The notes beneath the pieces are model-generated. The model saw only the letters and a list, made by a program, of their open reading frames with translations. It ran no database searches and was not told the DNA's origin. From the NCBI RefSeq assembly GCF_900177345.1, contig NZ_FWZT01000012.1, positions 62,001-126,000 on the forward strand: a stretch of DNA of 64,000 bases, in the 5' to 3' direction. Source of the DNA: Pseudobacteriovorax antillogorgiicola. GTDB lineage: Bacteria > Bdellovibrionota_B > Oligoflexia > Oligoflexales > Oligoflexaceae. Both the position numbers and the translations under genes were made by a program. Positions 18,041 to 26,896 of this stretch are shown one piece after another (the first letter of the stretch is position 1; each line of letters begins with the position of its first letter).

Positions 18041-19069
18041 ATGCAGAAGAATCGCATATTATTCTATGACTCTGACAACCGAAACCGACGGGATGGCGTT
18101 CGTATTCTCGCTGCCTCAGGCAGTCAGGTTATTGCCGCTAAGTCCCTTCGGGAACTCGAAAGCCTGAGTCTCCAGTATAAATACAACCTTTACATTCTTG
18201 ATATCGAAGGCCATAAGCACCTGAATTCCAAAGGGCTACTGCAACCAGAGCCTCATGCAATCATCATGGCGAAATCTGGCCTCAATTCCATCTATCCCTA
18301 TTTGGAGAATATGGAAAGATTTACAAACTTCATCGCCAAAGATCGTCATAATCGCCTCAGTAGCCGCGATCTTTTAGGAACAGTGTCAAAGATCCTCCAC
18401 CGCGATATTTTTGGTATGAAGAAGTACTTGGGCTGGGGTGCTCACACCATGACCTTCCACGTCCGAGACTCCGAAAATCGCCAAGAATATATTGAATGTC
18501 TGAAGGATCAATGCCGGAATATGGGCCTCAGGCGCTCGATTTTAAACGACGTTGAGACGGTTACTGAAGAGTTTCTGATGAACGCGATTTACGATGCACC
18601 AGTAGATAGGCAAAGAAATAGGCTCTTCAATCACCTGAAGCGAACGAATCGAATCCAGCTGACTCCCGAACAGGCTGCCCGCCTTGAGTTTGGCAGCGAT
18701 GGGAAGCGGCTGGCGATTTCAGTTACCGATCCATTCGGCTCGATTACAAGAGACCACGTGATGAGCTACTTGAGCAAATGTTTTCAAGGAGAAAACATCA
18801 CCAACCTTGACGACTCCATTAGTGGTGGTGCTGGCTTAGGGCTCTACTTCTGTTTCAACCATGTTCACAGCTTGATCATCAATGTGGACCCTTTAAATCG
18901 TACTGAATTCATTGGCATCATTGATATCGACAGCTCTGTCCGCGAATCGAAAAAGCAGAAAACCAATTTTCACTTCTTTAATACTAACAACAAATCGAGA
19001 GAGTTCCTCTTAGGCGACGACCATAACGAAGAGTCAGACACTGCAACTCACCCCGATTCAGTTGCCTAA
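18041..19069 (+). CDS. Receiver-like domain fused to GHKL (histidine-kinase-type) ATPase
   Basis: A 342-residue protein. Residues 1-115 look like a response-regulator receiver: acidic pair in YDSDNR, candidate phospho-Asp in LYILDIEG, small hydroxyl residue in IMAKSG and lysine in FIAKDR. Residues about 150-300 are a GHKL ATPase with N-box VTEEFLMNAIYDAP, G1 box VTDPFGSI and G2 box SGGAGLGLYFCF. No dimerisation/phospho-acceptor histidine helix is evident, so it is more like an anti-sigma kinase (RsbW/SpoIIAB type) controlled by a receiver than a sensor kinase. The acidic C-terminal tail is probably disordered. The ribosome site before ATG 18041 is weak. Confidence 0.75.
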   Translation: MQKNRILFYDSDNRNRRDGVRILAASGSQVIAAKSLRELESLSLQYKYNLYILDIEGHKHLNSKGLLQPEPHAIIMAKSGLNSIYPYLENMERFTNFIAKDRHNRLSSRDLLGTVSKILHRDIFGMKKYLGWGAHTMTFHVRDSENRQEYIECLKDQCRNMGLRRSILNDVETVTEEFLMNAIYDAPVDRQRNRLFNHLKRTNRIQLTPEQAARLEFGSDGKRLAISVTDPFGSITRDHVMSYLSKCFQGENITNLDDSISGGAGLGLYFCFNHVHSLIINVDPLNRTEFIGIIDIDSSVRESKKQKTNFHFFNTNNKSREFLLGDDHNEESDTATHPDSVA

Positions 19070-19179
19070 CACATCCCGTACTGCAACTCTCCGCTAGGGC
19101 CTGATAGCACCGGGAAAGCTCTTGTCACAGATCTTGATTGATGCTGTAATGGCGACTCACATTTGCAGAGGAGCCAGGG

Positions 19180-20052
19180 TTGAATTTTCCGAGTGAAATC
19201 AAATTGTTTCAGGATTACATCGAAGTCCAATTGCGACAGCTTGCTCAAACCCGCTACAACAGCGCGTCGCCCGTTCACGGTGCTTGTCAATACGCACTAG
19301 ATGGCCGTGGCAAGCGAATACGCCCCCTTTTAACGCTCCTAGCCAGCAGCGGGCTCGAAGGCAAGCAAAGTGCTGCCTTAGGGCCAGCAATGGCGGTGGA
19401 AATGATTCACACCTACTCTTTAATTCATGATGACCTCCCATGTATGGACGATGACGACATGCGCCGGGGGCGACCCACCGTCCACAAGCAATTTGACGAG
19501 CCCACAGCCTTGCTGGCCGGAGATGCACTGCTCACAGACGCTTTTCACATAGCTCTAAACCCGGATATTCCACATAAGTTTCAGTCACAGATTATATCGA
19601 GCCTCGCTGATGCTGGGGGTGGTCGTGGAATGGTTCTCGGTCAGGACCAAGATATGTTCTGGACCGGAAAAGACTCCTTCACCATCGAGAATCTTAATTT
19701 CATCCATAGTCACAAGACAGGGAAGTTAATTGCCTGTGCTTGTAAGGTGGGAGCCCTTGCAGCCGAAGCAGATGATGATACTGCAAATCGCTTCTATGAT
19801 TTCGGTCTCAATCTGGGGATTGCGTTTCAGGTCATCGACGACTTGCTCGACGACACTGAAGGCACCGGGAAGTCAAAGGGCAAGGATTTAGCTCAGGGTA
19901 AGCTCACATATCTTGCCTTGATGACTGCTGCTGATGCTCGCAAGATGGCCGAGGAATTGACCCAGAAGGCCTTTGTTAATTTAGAGCCGTTTGGGGATCG
20001 TGTGAAGCTCATCAGAGGCTTGGGAGAAGCCCTACTCAACCGCAGCTACTAA
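19180..20052 (+). CDS. ispA: Polyprenyl (farnesyl/geranylgeranyl) diphosphate synthase
   Basis: A 290-residue trans-prenyltransferase. The first aspartate-rich motif is DDLPCMDDDDMRRGRPTVHK (DD-x4-D, near residue 85) and the second is QVIDDLLDDTEGTGK near residue 220. GKRIRPLL lies at the N-terminus. Length and the x4 spacing match bacterial farnesyl diphosphate synthase (IspA), which supplies quinone and undecaprenyl precursors. The TTG start at 19180 is supported by AGAGGAG seven bases upstream. No dxs gene is adjacent here. Confidence 0.92.
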   Translation: MNFPSEIKLFQDYIEVQLRQLAQTRYNSASPVHGACQYALDGRGKRIRPLLTLLASSGLEGKQSAALGPAMAVEMIHTYSLIHDDLPCMDDDDMRRGRPTVHKQFDEPTALLAGDALLTDAFHIALNPDIPHKFQSQIISSLADAGGGRGMVLGQDQDMFWTGKDSFTIENLNFIHSHKTGKLIACACKVGALAAEADDDTANRFYDFGLNLGIAFQVIDDLLDDTEGTGKSKGKDLAQGKLTYLALMTAADARKMAEELTQKAFVNLEPFGDRVKLIRGLGEALLNRSY

Positions 20053-20076
20053 GAAGAGCTATTGAGATGTTCTGCG

Positions 20077-20928
20077 CTAGCTTTTCCACCTGTTATGAAG
20101 CCAGAAATAATGGTCTGGATACTTGCGGACTGCTTTCTCGACTTCCTTGTTAAACAAGACTGAGTGATCGAGAATATCTTGCTCGGTATTATCACTAGTC
20201 TCAAGGTTGATAGCCGGCATCACTTCCAGAACATGCTTGCCTACCGACTTGCGGTGCATAAAGGCAGGAACAATCGGAGCTTGTCGGCGTTGCCAAATGG
20301 CAGCAAAGCTGGTGTTCGTCTTGGCTGGAGTCCCGAAAAAAGGTAGTCTCGGCTCCCCCGGACGTGCCTGATCCATGACAAACCCAACGATCTCATTGCG
20401 ATCTAAGATATCGACTATTGCCTTGAAGCCATCGCCTTTCTTTTGTCTTTTGACCCACAAGAACTCATTGTGCTCACGATTCTCCTCGACAAAACGATTC
20501 ATCCCTCCACCACCAACCTTTTTGACCAGAACGTGGGCTGGAGCAATGTTTCTGGTGATGTAGGAACCCATAGCCTCCCAATTTCCAAGGTGGAAGCACA
20601 GTATGTAGACCCCCTGCCCCTGCTCTAAGGCTTGACGGAGATTCTCCTCTCCTTGAATATCTACATTGGCAGAAATGTCATGGTACTTGGATCGGATAAA
20701 CTCAAAGGCTGTCAAGACGAAGTTCTTATAGGAATCACGAGCTATAGCCAAACGTTCGTGGGGTTCATAGACGTCCCCCAGTGCAATCTCTAAGTTTTTT
20801 ACGACCAAAGCCCGACGCAGGCGCAAGATGTCAAAGCAAAGGGTGGCAAGGCCACCTGCGATACGATCCAGCCAAGAAGCCGGAACAGCAGAGAGGAGTG
20901 CAGCAAACAAAGACATTACAACGTACAT
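20077..20928 (-). CDS. Lipid A biosynthesis acyltransferase (LpxL/HtrB family)
   Basis: A 283-residue inner-membrane acyltransferase with an N-terminal hydrophobic helix (YVVMSLFAALLSAVPASW). It has the catalytic HX4E motif in CFHLGNWEAMGSY, and VGFVMDQARPGEPRLPFFGTPAKT resembles the substrate region of LpxL/LpxM. It would add secondary acyl chains to lipid A. I chose ATG at 20928, preceded by an AGAGGGAT site. The ATG at 20958 lacks a site and adds ten residues. Its stop lies 24 bases from the convergent ispA stop. Confidence 0.88.
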   Translation of the reverse strand: MYVVMSLFAALLSAVPASWLDRIAGGLATLCFDILRLRRALVVKNLEIALGDVYEPHERLAIARDSYKNFVLTAFEFIRSKYHDISANVDIQGEENLRQALEQGQGVYILCFHLGNWEAMGSYITRNIAPAHVLVKKVGGGGMNRFVEENREHNEFLWVKRQKKGDGFKAIVDILDRNEIVGFVMDQARPGEPRLPFFGTPAKTNTSFAAIWQRRQAPIVPAFMHRKSVGKHVLEVMPAINLETSDNTEQDILDHSVLFNKEVEKAVRKYPDHYFWLHNRWKS

Positions 20929-20998
20929 GGAGATCCCTCTAAAGTGTTTCGTAGGCATGACGCATGTTGGTTTATTTCACGGATTAGTCAAGTCCTTG

Positions 20999-21026
20999 TT
21001 GAATCCATACAAAAATATGGTATTCT
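20999..21026 (+). promoter_or_regulatory. Candidate sigma-70 promoter of uvrA
   Basis: TTGAAT (20999-21004) and TATTCT (21021-21026) are 16 bases apart, with TGG just before the -10 as an extended element. It lies 26 bases before the uvrA ATG. No LexA-type box is evident. Confidence 0.4.
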
Positions 21027-21051
21027 ACCTAGCTCATAATGGAGGCGGAGT

Positions 21052-23913
21052 ATGACACGCAAGAAGACAGGCTTCGATGATCAACTCGAAGTTAAGGGAG
21101 CTGAAGAGCACAACCTTAAGCACATCAACCTTACCATCCCCAAACAAAAGCTCGTTGTCTTTACCGGCGTTTCAGGATCTGGCAAATCTTCCATGGCCTT
21201 CGACACTATATTCGCCGAGGGGCAAAGGCGCTACGTAGAGTCTTTAAGTTCCTATGCCAGGCAGTTTTTAGGGCAAATGGACAAACCCAAATATGAAACA
21301 ATCCGAGGCTTGTCTCCCACCATATCAATTGAGCAAAAAGCTGCCAGTAAAAACCCACGGTCCACTGTGGGAACTATCACTGAAGTTTATGATTATTTAA
21401 GGGTCCTCTACGCTCGCATTGGCATTCAACATTGCCATAAATGCGGTGAAGAGGTTGGCCGTGGAGACCCGGAATCCATGGCCAATCAGATTTTAGAGCT
21501 GGAACCGAAGACAAAAGTTTTACTCCTTGCTCCCATTATCGAAAATCGAAAGGGGGAGCACAAAGATTTGCTTGAGGAGCTGAAAAAGGAAGGCTATCTC
21601 CGTGTTCGCGTCAACGGTGTCGTCAGCAACATCGACGATGTACAAGCTTTAACGAAACATAAGAAGCACACCATCGAGGTCGTGGTTGATCGACTAGCCA
21701 TCAAGAAGCGAGCCCCTGAGTTTCGTACCCGCCTCCGAGATTCTGTAGAAACTACTGTAAAACTTGGCAAAGGCCAGCTGGTGGTGCATGTCGTCGACGG
21801 TAAGGACATGCGCATGAGCGAGGCACGGAGCTGCTGCGGCTTTGCCTTCCCTGAACTTGATCCACCCTTGTTTTCCTTCAACTCCCCCCAAGGGATGTGC
21901 ACCGACTGTAACGGGCTTGGTACGGTGATGGCCATGGACCCCGACAAATTCATTCCTGACCAGAACTTGAGTATCCGCGAAGGGGCCGTTGTACCCTGGC
22001 AGAACTACTTTACCAATGGCGGTGAAGATAAGGGCGGATCGTGGAGTAAGGAGCGCTTCCTAGCGATGGAGACACAATGGGGAATAGACTTTGACACACC
22101 TTGGAAGAGTCTACCTAAGAAGCAAAAGGATTTGATCCTCCATGGTGGCGATAAGACTCTCACCATCTCTTGGGAAGGAGAAAAGAGTGCCGGTACTTGG
22201 ACGCACGAGTACGAGGGGCTGCTCCACAGCTATATGCGTCGCTACTTGAAGACTAAGTCAGACTCCATGAAAACCTGGTATCAGAAGTATATGTCTTCAA
22301 GTCCTTGCAGCAGCTGTCAGGGTATGCGATTGAAGGACGAGGTTTTGACAGTCTTTGTCGCTGAAAAATCCATCATGGATATCTGCGCTTTATCCATCGA
22401 AGACGCGCTCAAGTTCTTCAAGAGCCTGAAACTCACGGGCAATCAACAACTCATTGCTAAAGAATTGATTAAAGAGATCATCAACCGACTTGAGTTTTTG
22501 GTGAACGTTGGGCTTGGTTATTTGAATATGAATCGCCACGGGCCAACCTTATCCGGTGGCGAGGCTCAACGGATACGTCTGGCATCTCAGATAGGTTGCG
22601 AGTTGACAGGTGTCTTATACATTCTCGATGAGCCGTCTATCGGGCTTCACCAACGTGATAACCGAAAGCTGCTGCATACCCTTTGCAAGCTCCGCGATTT
22701 GGGTAATTCCTTGATCGTCGTAGAGCACGACCAGGAGACCATTGAAGAGGCTGACTACGTTGTCGATTTCGGCCCTGGGGCCGGGGTAGAAGGTGGACAG
22801 ATTACAGCACACGGTACACCAGCCCAGATCAAGCGAGCACGGACTTCAGTTACAGGCAAGTATCTCAGTGGCAAGCTGAACATCGAAGTTCCTGAAGAGA
22901 GACGTCATGTGACGCCGTCTAGTCCGCGAATTAGAATCATCGGCGCCAAAGAAAACAACCTGAGAAATATTACCGTCGATATTCCCTTGGGAGTCATGAC
23001 TGCAGTAACTGGAGTCTCGGGTGCAGGCAAATCGACCTTGATCAATCAAATCCTCTACCCCGCTATTGCTAAGAAGCTCCATCATAGTGAGCGAGCTGTG
23101 GGCTCCCACGATAAGATCGAGGGTATCCAGCATATCGATAAAATCATCAACATCGACCAGAAGCCCATTGGCCGAACCCCTCGAAGCAATCCAGCTACGT
23201 ATACTAAGGTATTTGACTTGATTCGAGACTTCTACGCCTTGCTTCCAGAATCGAAGCTGCGAGGCTATAAAAAAGGCCGTTTCAGCTTCAATGTCAAAGG
23301 AGGCCGGTGCGAAAACTGTCAGGGAGATGGTTCTATTAAAGTCGAGATGCACTTCCTTGCAGATGTTTTCGTGCCTTGTGAAGTTTGCCAAGGCCGCCGC
23401 TTCAATGATTCGACCTGCGAGATTTTGTACAAAGGACGTTCCATTGCAGATGTGCTAGATCTTTCGGTGGCCGAAGCCTGTGACGTTTTTGCCAACCACC
23501 CTAAGATTCTCGAAGTCTTAACCACCCTTATGGATGTCGGTCTGTCCTATATCAAGTTAGGTCAATCGGCAACGACGCTTTCCGGAGGAGAGGCCCAACG
23601 AATCAAACTCGCTCGCGAGCTTGCGAAGCGCGACACAGGCCGAACCCTGTATATTCTGGACGAGCCGACCACTGGCCTTCATTTTCATGACATTGCTCAG
23701 TTGTTGAGGGTCTTACAAAGATTAGCGGACAACGGTAATACTATCGTGATTATCGAGCATAACCTTGATGTTATTAAATGCGCTGACTGGATCGTCGATA
23801 TTGGCCCTGAAGGCGGACACCGTGGTGGCAAGCTGGTGGCCCAAGGGACACCTGAGAAAGTAGCAAGGTTGAAGCGATCTGTGACTGGGGAATATCTGAA
23901 AGATTATTTGTGA
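21052..23913 (+). CDS. uvrA: Excinuclease ABC subunit A
   Basis: A 953-residue UvrA (E. coli 940), the damage-sensing ATPase of nucleotide excision repair. The first ABC module has Walker A GVSGSGKSSMAFDTIF near residue 38 and signature LSGGEAQRIRLASQIG near residue 510. The second has GVSGAGKSTLINQIL near residue 660 and LSGGEAQRIKLARELAKR near residue 845. Zinc motifs are visible as CHKCGEEV, CTDCNGLG and CENCQGDG...CEVCQGRRF. ATG 21052 has a GGAGGCGGAG ribosome site. The 3' end overlaps the opposing gene by 10 bases. Confidence 0.98.
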   Translation: MTRKKTGFDDQLEVKGAEEHNLKHINLTIPKQKLVVFTGVSGSGKSSMAFDTIFAEGQRRYVESLSSYARQFLGQMDKPKYETIRGLSPTISIEQKAASKNPRSTVGTITEVYDYLRVLYARIGIQHCHKCGEEVGRGDPESMANQILELEPKTKVLLLAPIIENRKGEHKDLLEELKKEGYLRVRVNGVVSNIDDVQALTKHKKHTIEVVVDRLAIKKRAPEFRTRLRDSVETTVKLGKGQLVVHVVDGKDMRMSEARSCCGFAFPELDPPLFSFNSPQGMCTDCNGLGTVMAMDPDKFIPDQNLSIREGAVVPWQNYFTNGGEDKGGSWSKERFLAMETQWGIDFDTPWKSLPKKQKDLILHGGDKTLTISWEGEKSAGTWTHEYEGLLHSYMRRYLKTKSDSMKTWYQKYMSSSPCSSCQGMRLKDEVLTVFVAEKSIMDICALSIEDALKFFKSLKLTGNQQLIAKELIKEIINRLEFLVNVGLGYLNMNRHGPTLSGGEAQRIRLASQIGCELTGVLYILDEPSIGLHQRDNRKLLHTLCKLRDLGNSLIVVEHDQETIEEADYVVDFGPGAGVEGGQITAHGTPAQIKRARTSVTGKYLSGKLNIEVPEERRHVTPSSPRIRIIGAKENNLRNITVDIPLGVMTAVTGVSGAGKSTLINQILYPAIAKKLHHSERAVGSHDKIEGIQHIDKIINIDQKPIGRTPRSNPATYTKVFDLIRDFYALLPESKLRGYKKGRFSFNVKGGRCENCQGDGSIKVEMHFLADVFVPCEVCQGRRFNDSTCEILYKGRSIADVLDLSVAEACDVFANHPKILEVLTTLMDVGLSYIKLGQSATTLSGGEAQRIKLARELAKRDTGRTLYILDEPTTGLHFHDIAQLLRVLQRLADNGNTIVIIEHNLDVIKCADWIVDIGPEGGHRGGKLVAQGTPEKVARLKRSVTGEYLKDYL

Positions 23914-24653
23914 GCTGCTGTAGTACGACCAAGCTTGCGGAAGACCCGATCGATAATAAGCGTTCTCTGCTCCAAGGGAACTTGTTGAAAGCCACGATTA
24001 AACTCCTCTATGAGGACGTCGTACTTTCCTTTTTTTCCAGCGAGGTAGAAATCAACTCTCATATCCTGAAATGAAATGATATTGAGCTTCTTAAAGGCTT
24101 TTGGGTGGTCGAGCTTCAGAAGCTTGGCCGTTTCTAGATTCAGGGCTATGGCGGATATGCGTTTTTTCAAGAGCCTTTCCAGGTTCACCTCATGACTGCC
24201 ATAAACCAGATCCACCAAGCCTTTTCTTACCTTACCCTCCAACGGCTCCGGGAAGCGGAAGCCTAGCTTTGTTCCCACTGCTTTACCATGAAGTTTGACG
24301 AGAGCGTCTTTTTGGAACTTATCCTTCTGACGAGTTATCAACCCAATATAGCTGTAGAAAATCGGTGCTGAAAACTGAAGTGATTTCCGTCGCTCCGGAG
24401 TTGAAATAATCCCAGCTACTAAACCTCGACCCAGTGTTGCTTCGGCGAGAGCTCTTTTAAACGGCAGAACTTGAAACTGCGACTTAATCCCTACCCGATC
24501 GAATGCAGCGCTGATCAAGCTTGGAATGATTCCCTCAACGGTTTCTCGACCATCAACTCCCGAGATGGGCAGATTGCCAGGATAGACATAGACGGTTTCA
24601 CCTTGGACAAGCGATGCCCAGAACCCCCAAACAAAGAAACAAAGATACCTCAA
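23904..24653 (-). CDS. Periplasmic solute-binding protein, SBP_bac_3-like
   Basis: A 249-residue secreted protein with signal peptide MRYLCFFVWGFWASLVQGE. The mature part fits family 3 amino-acid-type binding proteins: GIIPSLISAAFDRVGI, FKRALAEATLGRGLVAGIIST and FSAPIFYSYIGLI. No ABC permease or ATPase gene is adjacent, so it may be an orphan sensor or scavenger. The TTG start at 24653 has AGGT seven bases upstream. It converges on uvrA with a 10-base overlap. Confidence 0.75.
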   Translation of the reverse strand: MRYLCFFVWGFWASLVQGETVYVYPGNLPISGVDGRETVEGIIPSLISAAFDRVGIKSQFQVLPFKRALAEATLGRGLVAGIISTPERRKSLQFSAPIFYSYIGLITRQKDKFQKDALVKLHGKAVGTKLGFRFPEPLEGKVRKGLVDLVYGSHEVNLERLLKKRISAIALNLETAKLLKLDHPKAFKKLNIISFQDMRVDFYLAGKKGKYDVLIEEFNRGFQQVPLEQRTLIIDRVFRKLGRTTAAHK

Positions 24654-24895
24654 AGTTTGTACCTACCACGCATAATAGTCAGGTTAAGATATTCTGAGTA
24701 TAGACTATCACTAAACCTGTGAATACACGAAAGAGTCCTGTATGGGATTGCCGATGGTGTGTAGGACCAGCCCTACAGTGGGCAGACAATGACTTCGTAA
24801 TTTCAATAAGTTACGTTCATGGAACGGCTGTTGCAAAATCCATAGTAGCGGGCGAGCTGCTCGCAACCCTTAGACGCAATGCAGGAGGAATCAGT

Positions 24896-25189
24896 ATGAC
24901 TAGCGAAGAACTTATCAAGAGTGTCGAGACGACGCTAGACGAAGCCAACAGTCGTGTGGCAGAACTATCAAAAAATATCGCGACTAAATTTGACGAAGCA
25001 ACTGAAGCGAGCAAAACGAAAATTACCGGCACCATCGCGGATCTTAAAAGCAAACGAGACATCGCGGAAGAAAAGCTAGAAGAACTCCGAAACTCTTCAG
25101 CGAGTGCTTCTGAAGATGTCAAAATTGGGGTCAAGTTTGCATGGGACGACCTGAAGACCGCTGTAAATAGCGCAAGCGAAAGATTCTAA
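24896..25189 (+). CDS. Small coiled-coil protein of unknown function
   Basis: A 97-residue soluble, highly charged, alanine-rich protein predicted to be one long helix (ELIKSVETTLDEANSRVAEL, DIAEEKLEELRNSSASASED). It has no cysteine and a single tryptophan. ATG 24896 follows a strong GGAGG site; the longer frame from 24719 has no ribosome site and an unrelated composition. It precedes dps by 71 bases. Helical proteins of this style are often stress-induced or apolipoprotein/phasin-like, but I cannot name a family. Confidence 0.75.
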   Translation: MTSEELIKSVETTLDEANSRVAELSKNIATKFDEATEASKTKITGTIADLKSKRDIAEEKLEELRNSSASASEDVKIGVKFAWDDLKTAVNSASERF

Positions 25190-25216
25190 GTCGGATTCGT
25201 TTCGATTTTAGATCTG

Positions 25217-25222
25217 TATACT
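25217..25222 (+). promoter_or_regulatory. Candidate -10 element of dps
   Basis: TATACT at 25217-25222 lies 38 bases before the dps ATG. The expected -35 position reads GATTCG, which is poor. This fits a promoter depending on an activator or alternative sigma factor, but the call is weak. Confidence 0.3.
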
Positions 25223-25260
25223 TTGGAACCTAAGCTAATTTCGAATAAGGAGCCTAAATT

Positions 25261-25761
25261 ATGACTATGGCACTTAATCACTTTCAACCTAAACCATCCG
25301 ATAAAATCGGTCAGGACAGCAAACGATTGGCTACGGCAAAGGTCCTCAACCAAGTGCTTGCCGATTCGTTTGCCATCTACACCAAAACGCTAAATTACCA
25401 CTGGAATGTGGAGGGTGGCAAGTTTATTGGGATTCACGAACTCACCGATAAGCAGTATCATAACCTGTTTGAGGCGATCGATGAAATTGGGGAACGTATC
25501 CGAGCCCTAGGATTCTATACGCCAGGTTCGATGAAAGCATTCCTGGACCTAACCACAATTGTCGAAGCTGATGCTGGTGAGACCAATGCTCAGACCATGC
25601 TCGAAGATTTGGAACGGGATCATATGCATATTGTCTCAAAACTTCGAGAGGGCGTGGCTATTGCAGAACAAAATAATGACTCCACCACCGCCGATATGCT
25701 CAGTGAGAGGAGTGAGTTCCACGAAGAAGCAGCCTGGATGCTTCGTAGTTTAAGCAAGTAA
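25261..25761 (+). CDS. dps: Dps-family ferritin-like DNA protection protein
   Basis: A 166-residue Dps protein. The ferroxidase-site pattern is visible: NYHWNVEGGKFIGIHELTD supplies H, and the helix YHNLFEAIDEIGERIRALG supplies D and E. It oxidises and stores iron and shields DNA in starvation or oxidative stress. The N-terminal tail (FQPKPSDKIGQDSKR) is short and mildly basic. AAGGAG precedes ATG 25261. Confidence 0.93.
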   Translation: MTMALNHFQPKPSDKIGQDSKRLATAKVLNQVLADSFAIYTKTLNYHWNVEGGKFIGIHELTDKQYHNLFEAIDEIGERIRALGFYTPGSMKAFLDLTTIVEADAGETNAQTMLEDLERDHMHIVSKLREGVAIAEQNNDSTTADMLSERSEFHEEAAWMLRSLSK

Positions 25762-25835
25762 CTTTTCGAAGCTCATGGCCGTAGTTTGTACTGAGGTGAC
25801 AAGATTCACCAGGTAAGTGGCATGACTTCAAGAGC

Positions 25836-25903
25836 GAGAGAGCTTAGAAGAGCTTGAATTAAATATATTGGCGTCAGAGTACTTCAAGCTGGAAAGCTCT
25901 CTC
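25836..25903 (+). other. Long two-part hairpin in the leader of the OmpA-like lipoprotein gene
   Basis: GAGAGAGCTT (25836-25845) pairs with AAGCTCTCTC (25894-25903). Inside it, AGCTTGAA (25851-25858) pairs with TTCAAGCT (25883-25890). A 5x3 internal loop and a 24-base apical loop result. There is no T run. It lies between dps and the ATG at 25930, so it is either the dps 3' end structure or the next gene's leader. Confidence 0.6.
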
Positions 25904-25929
25904 CCCGACTTACTAATGGAGACACAAGG

Positions 25930-26682
25930 ATGCGGATCATCACAGTTAACCTCATATCATTATTCGTTCTAGTCGGCTGTTCTAGCCTTCCCAAGAACTC
26001 CCCGGAAGAATTCTATGAAGCTAAACAAGCTATTTCAGCAATGGAGCGCCATGACGTTGACGAGATCTTCCCGAGACTGGCCAAGGAGAGTAAAAACACT
26101 TACGAAGAATCTTTAGACCTCCTGAACCGGTACATTGCAACTGGAGCCCTGAGCACACGCGATTTGGCAATAAAAAAAGCTGATGAAGCACGGGAAATGG
26201 CAACTGAAACCAGGCTCATGACCAAGGCCGTTCAATCTTGGGATCGAGACTACGGCGAGTTTCGAAAAGCCAGTGAAGCAGCACCACGTGTATCCAAGAA
26301 CTCTGACTTAGAAGACATTCAGAACCACGCCTTTGTTTCGACCATCGCATTCTTTGAGTCTGGGGATGCTACACAGGCAGTTATGAATCATAAAGAACTA
26401 TCAGCACTCACGAGCTTACTCAGCATGGACAGCCGCGCCCGAGTCGAGCTTACAGGCTATGCTGATCCTAGAGGTACAATGCCTCAAAATAGACAGCTCG
26501 CCTTAGAGCGCGCCACTAAGATATCGCAGCTACTCCAGGAATCGGGAATTTCAGGTGACCAGATCCGAGTAAGTAGCGCGGGGGAAGTCACTCACTTAAG
26601 CCCTAAAGCCAGTGACGCGACCCTACAGTTGGCAAGAAAAGTAGAAGCAAAGCTCACTTTCAATAACAGTCGAAATAAATAG
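25930..26682 (+). CDS. OmpA-family lipoprotein
   Basis: A 250-residue lipoprotein. The signal ends in the lipobox LVGCSS near residue 17. A helical middle (QAISAMERHDVDEIF, KADEAREMATETRLM) is followed from about residue 135 by an OmpA-like peptidoglycan-binding domain: VELTGYADPRGTMPQNRQLA, ERATKISQLLQESGI and IRVSSAGE. It would tether the outer membrane to peptidoglycan. A following 62-residue gene starts nine bases after the stop and is likely co-transcribed. Confidence 0.85.
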   Translation: MRIITVNLISLFVLVGCSSLPKNSPEEFYEAKQAISAMERHDVDEIFPRLAKESKNTYEESLDLLNRYIATGALSTRDLAIKKADEAREMATETRLMTKAVQSWDRDYGEFRKASEAAPRVSKNSDLEDIQNHAFVSTIAFFESGDATQAVMNHKELSALTSLLSMDSRARVELTGYADPRGTMPQNRQLALERATKISQLLQESGISGDQIRVSSAGEVTHLSPKASDATLQLARKVEAKLTFNNSRNK

Positions 26683-26691
26683 GAGTTGACC

Positions 26692-26880
26692 ATGGATTTT
26701 GTCGATAGATTTATAGAACACCGCCGTGGAGCTAAGAAAACGGTGGTCCAGACTCAAAATAAATTCGAAGAGTCTAAATCTTTAAAGGAATCTATGTCAG
26801 TCAAACAAAAAGCCGAACAGAGCATAAGAGCAAAACTCCGGCCCCTATTTTTGAGGCCATTGGAGCTTTTATCATCCTAA
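26692..26880 (+). CDS. Small basic protein of unknown function
   Basis: A 62-residue lysine/arginine-rich protein (MDFVDRFIEHRRGAKKTVV, then KQKAEQSIRAKLRPLF). There is no signal peptide, cysteine or known motif. The ATG at 26692 follows TAGGAG by five bases; the TTG at 26686 is too close to that site. It is probably in one operon with the OmpA-type lipoprotein. The stop lies 16 bases before the convergent glpX stop. Confidence 0.6.
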   Translation: MDFVDRFIEHRRGAKKTVVQTQNKFEESKSLKESMSVKQKAEQSIRAKLRPLFLRPLELLSS

Positions 26881-26896
26881 CCAGAAAGCCTGGCCC

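Noticed and set aside
22846-23391. 181-codon minus-strand frame opposite uvrA
   Set aside because: Lies wholly inside conserved uvrA ATPase sequence and has no family features.
24719-24895. N-terminal extension of the small coiled-coil gene
   Set aside because: Composition differs from the helical protein and the strong GGAGG site sits before ATG 24896.
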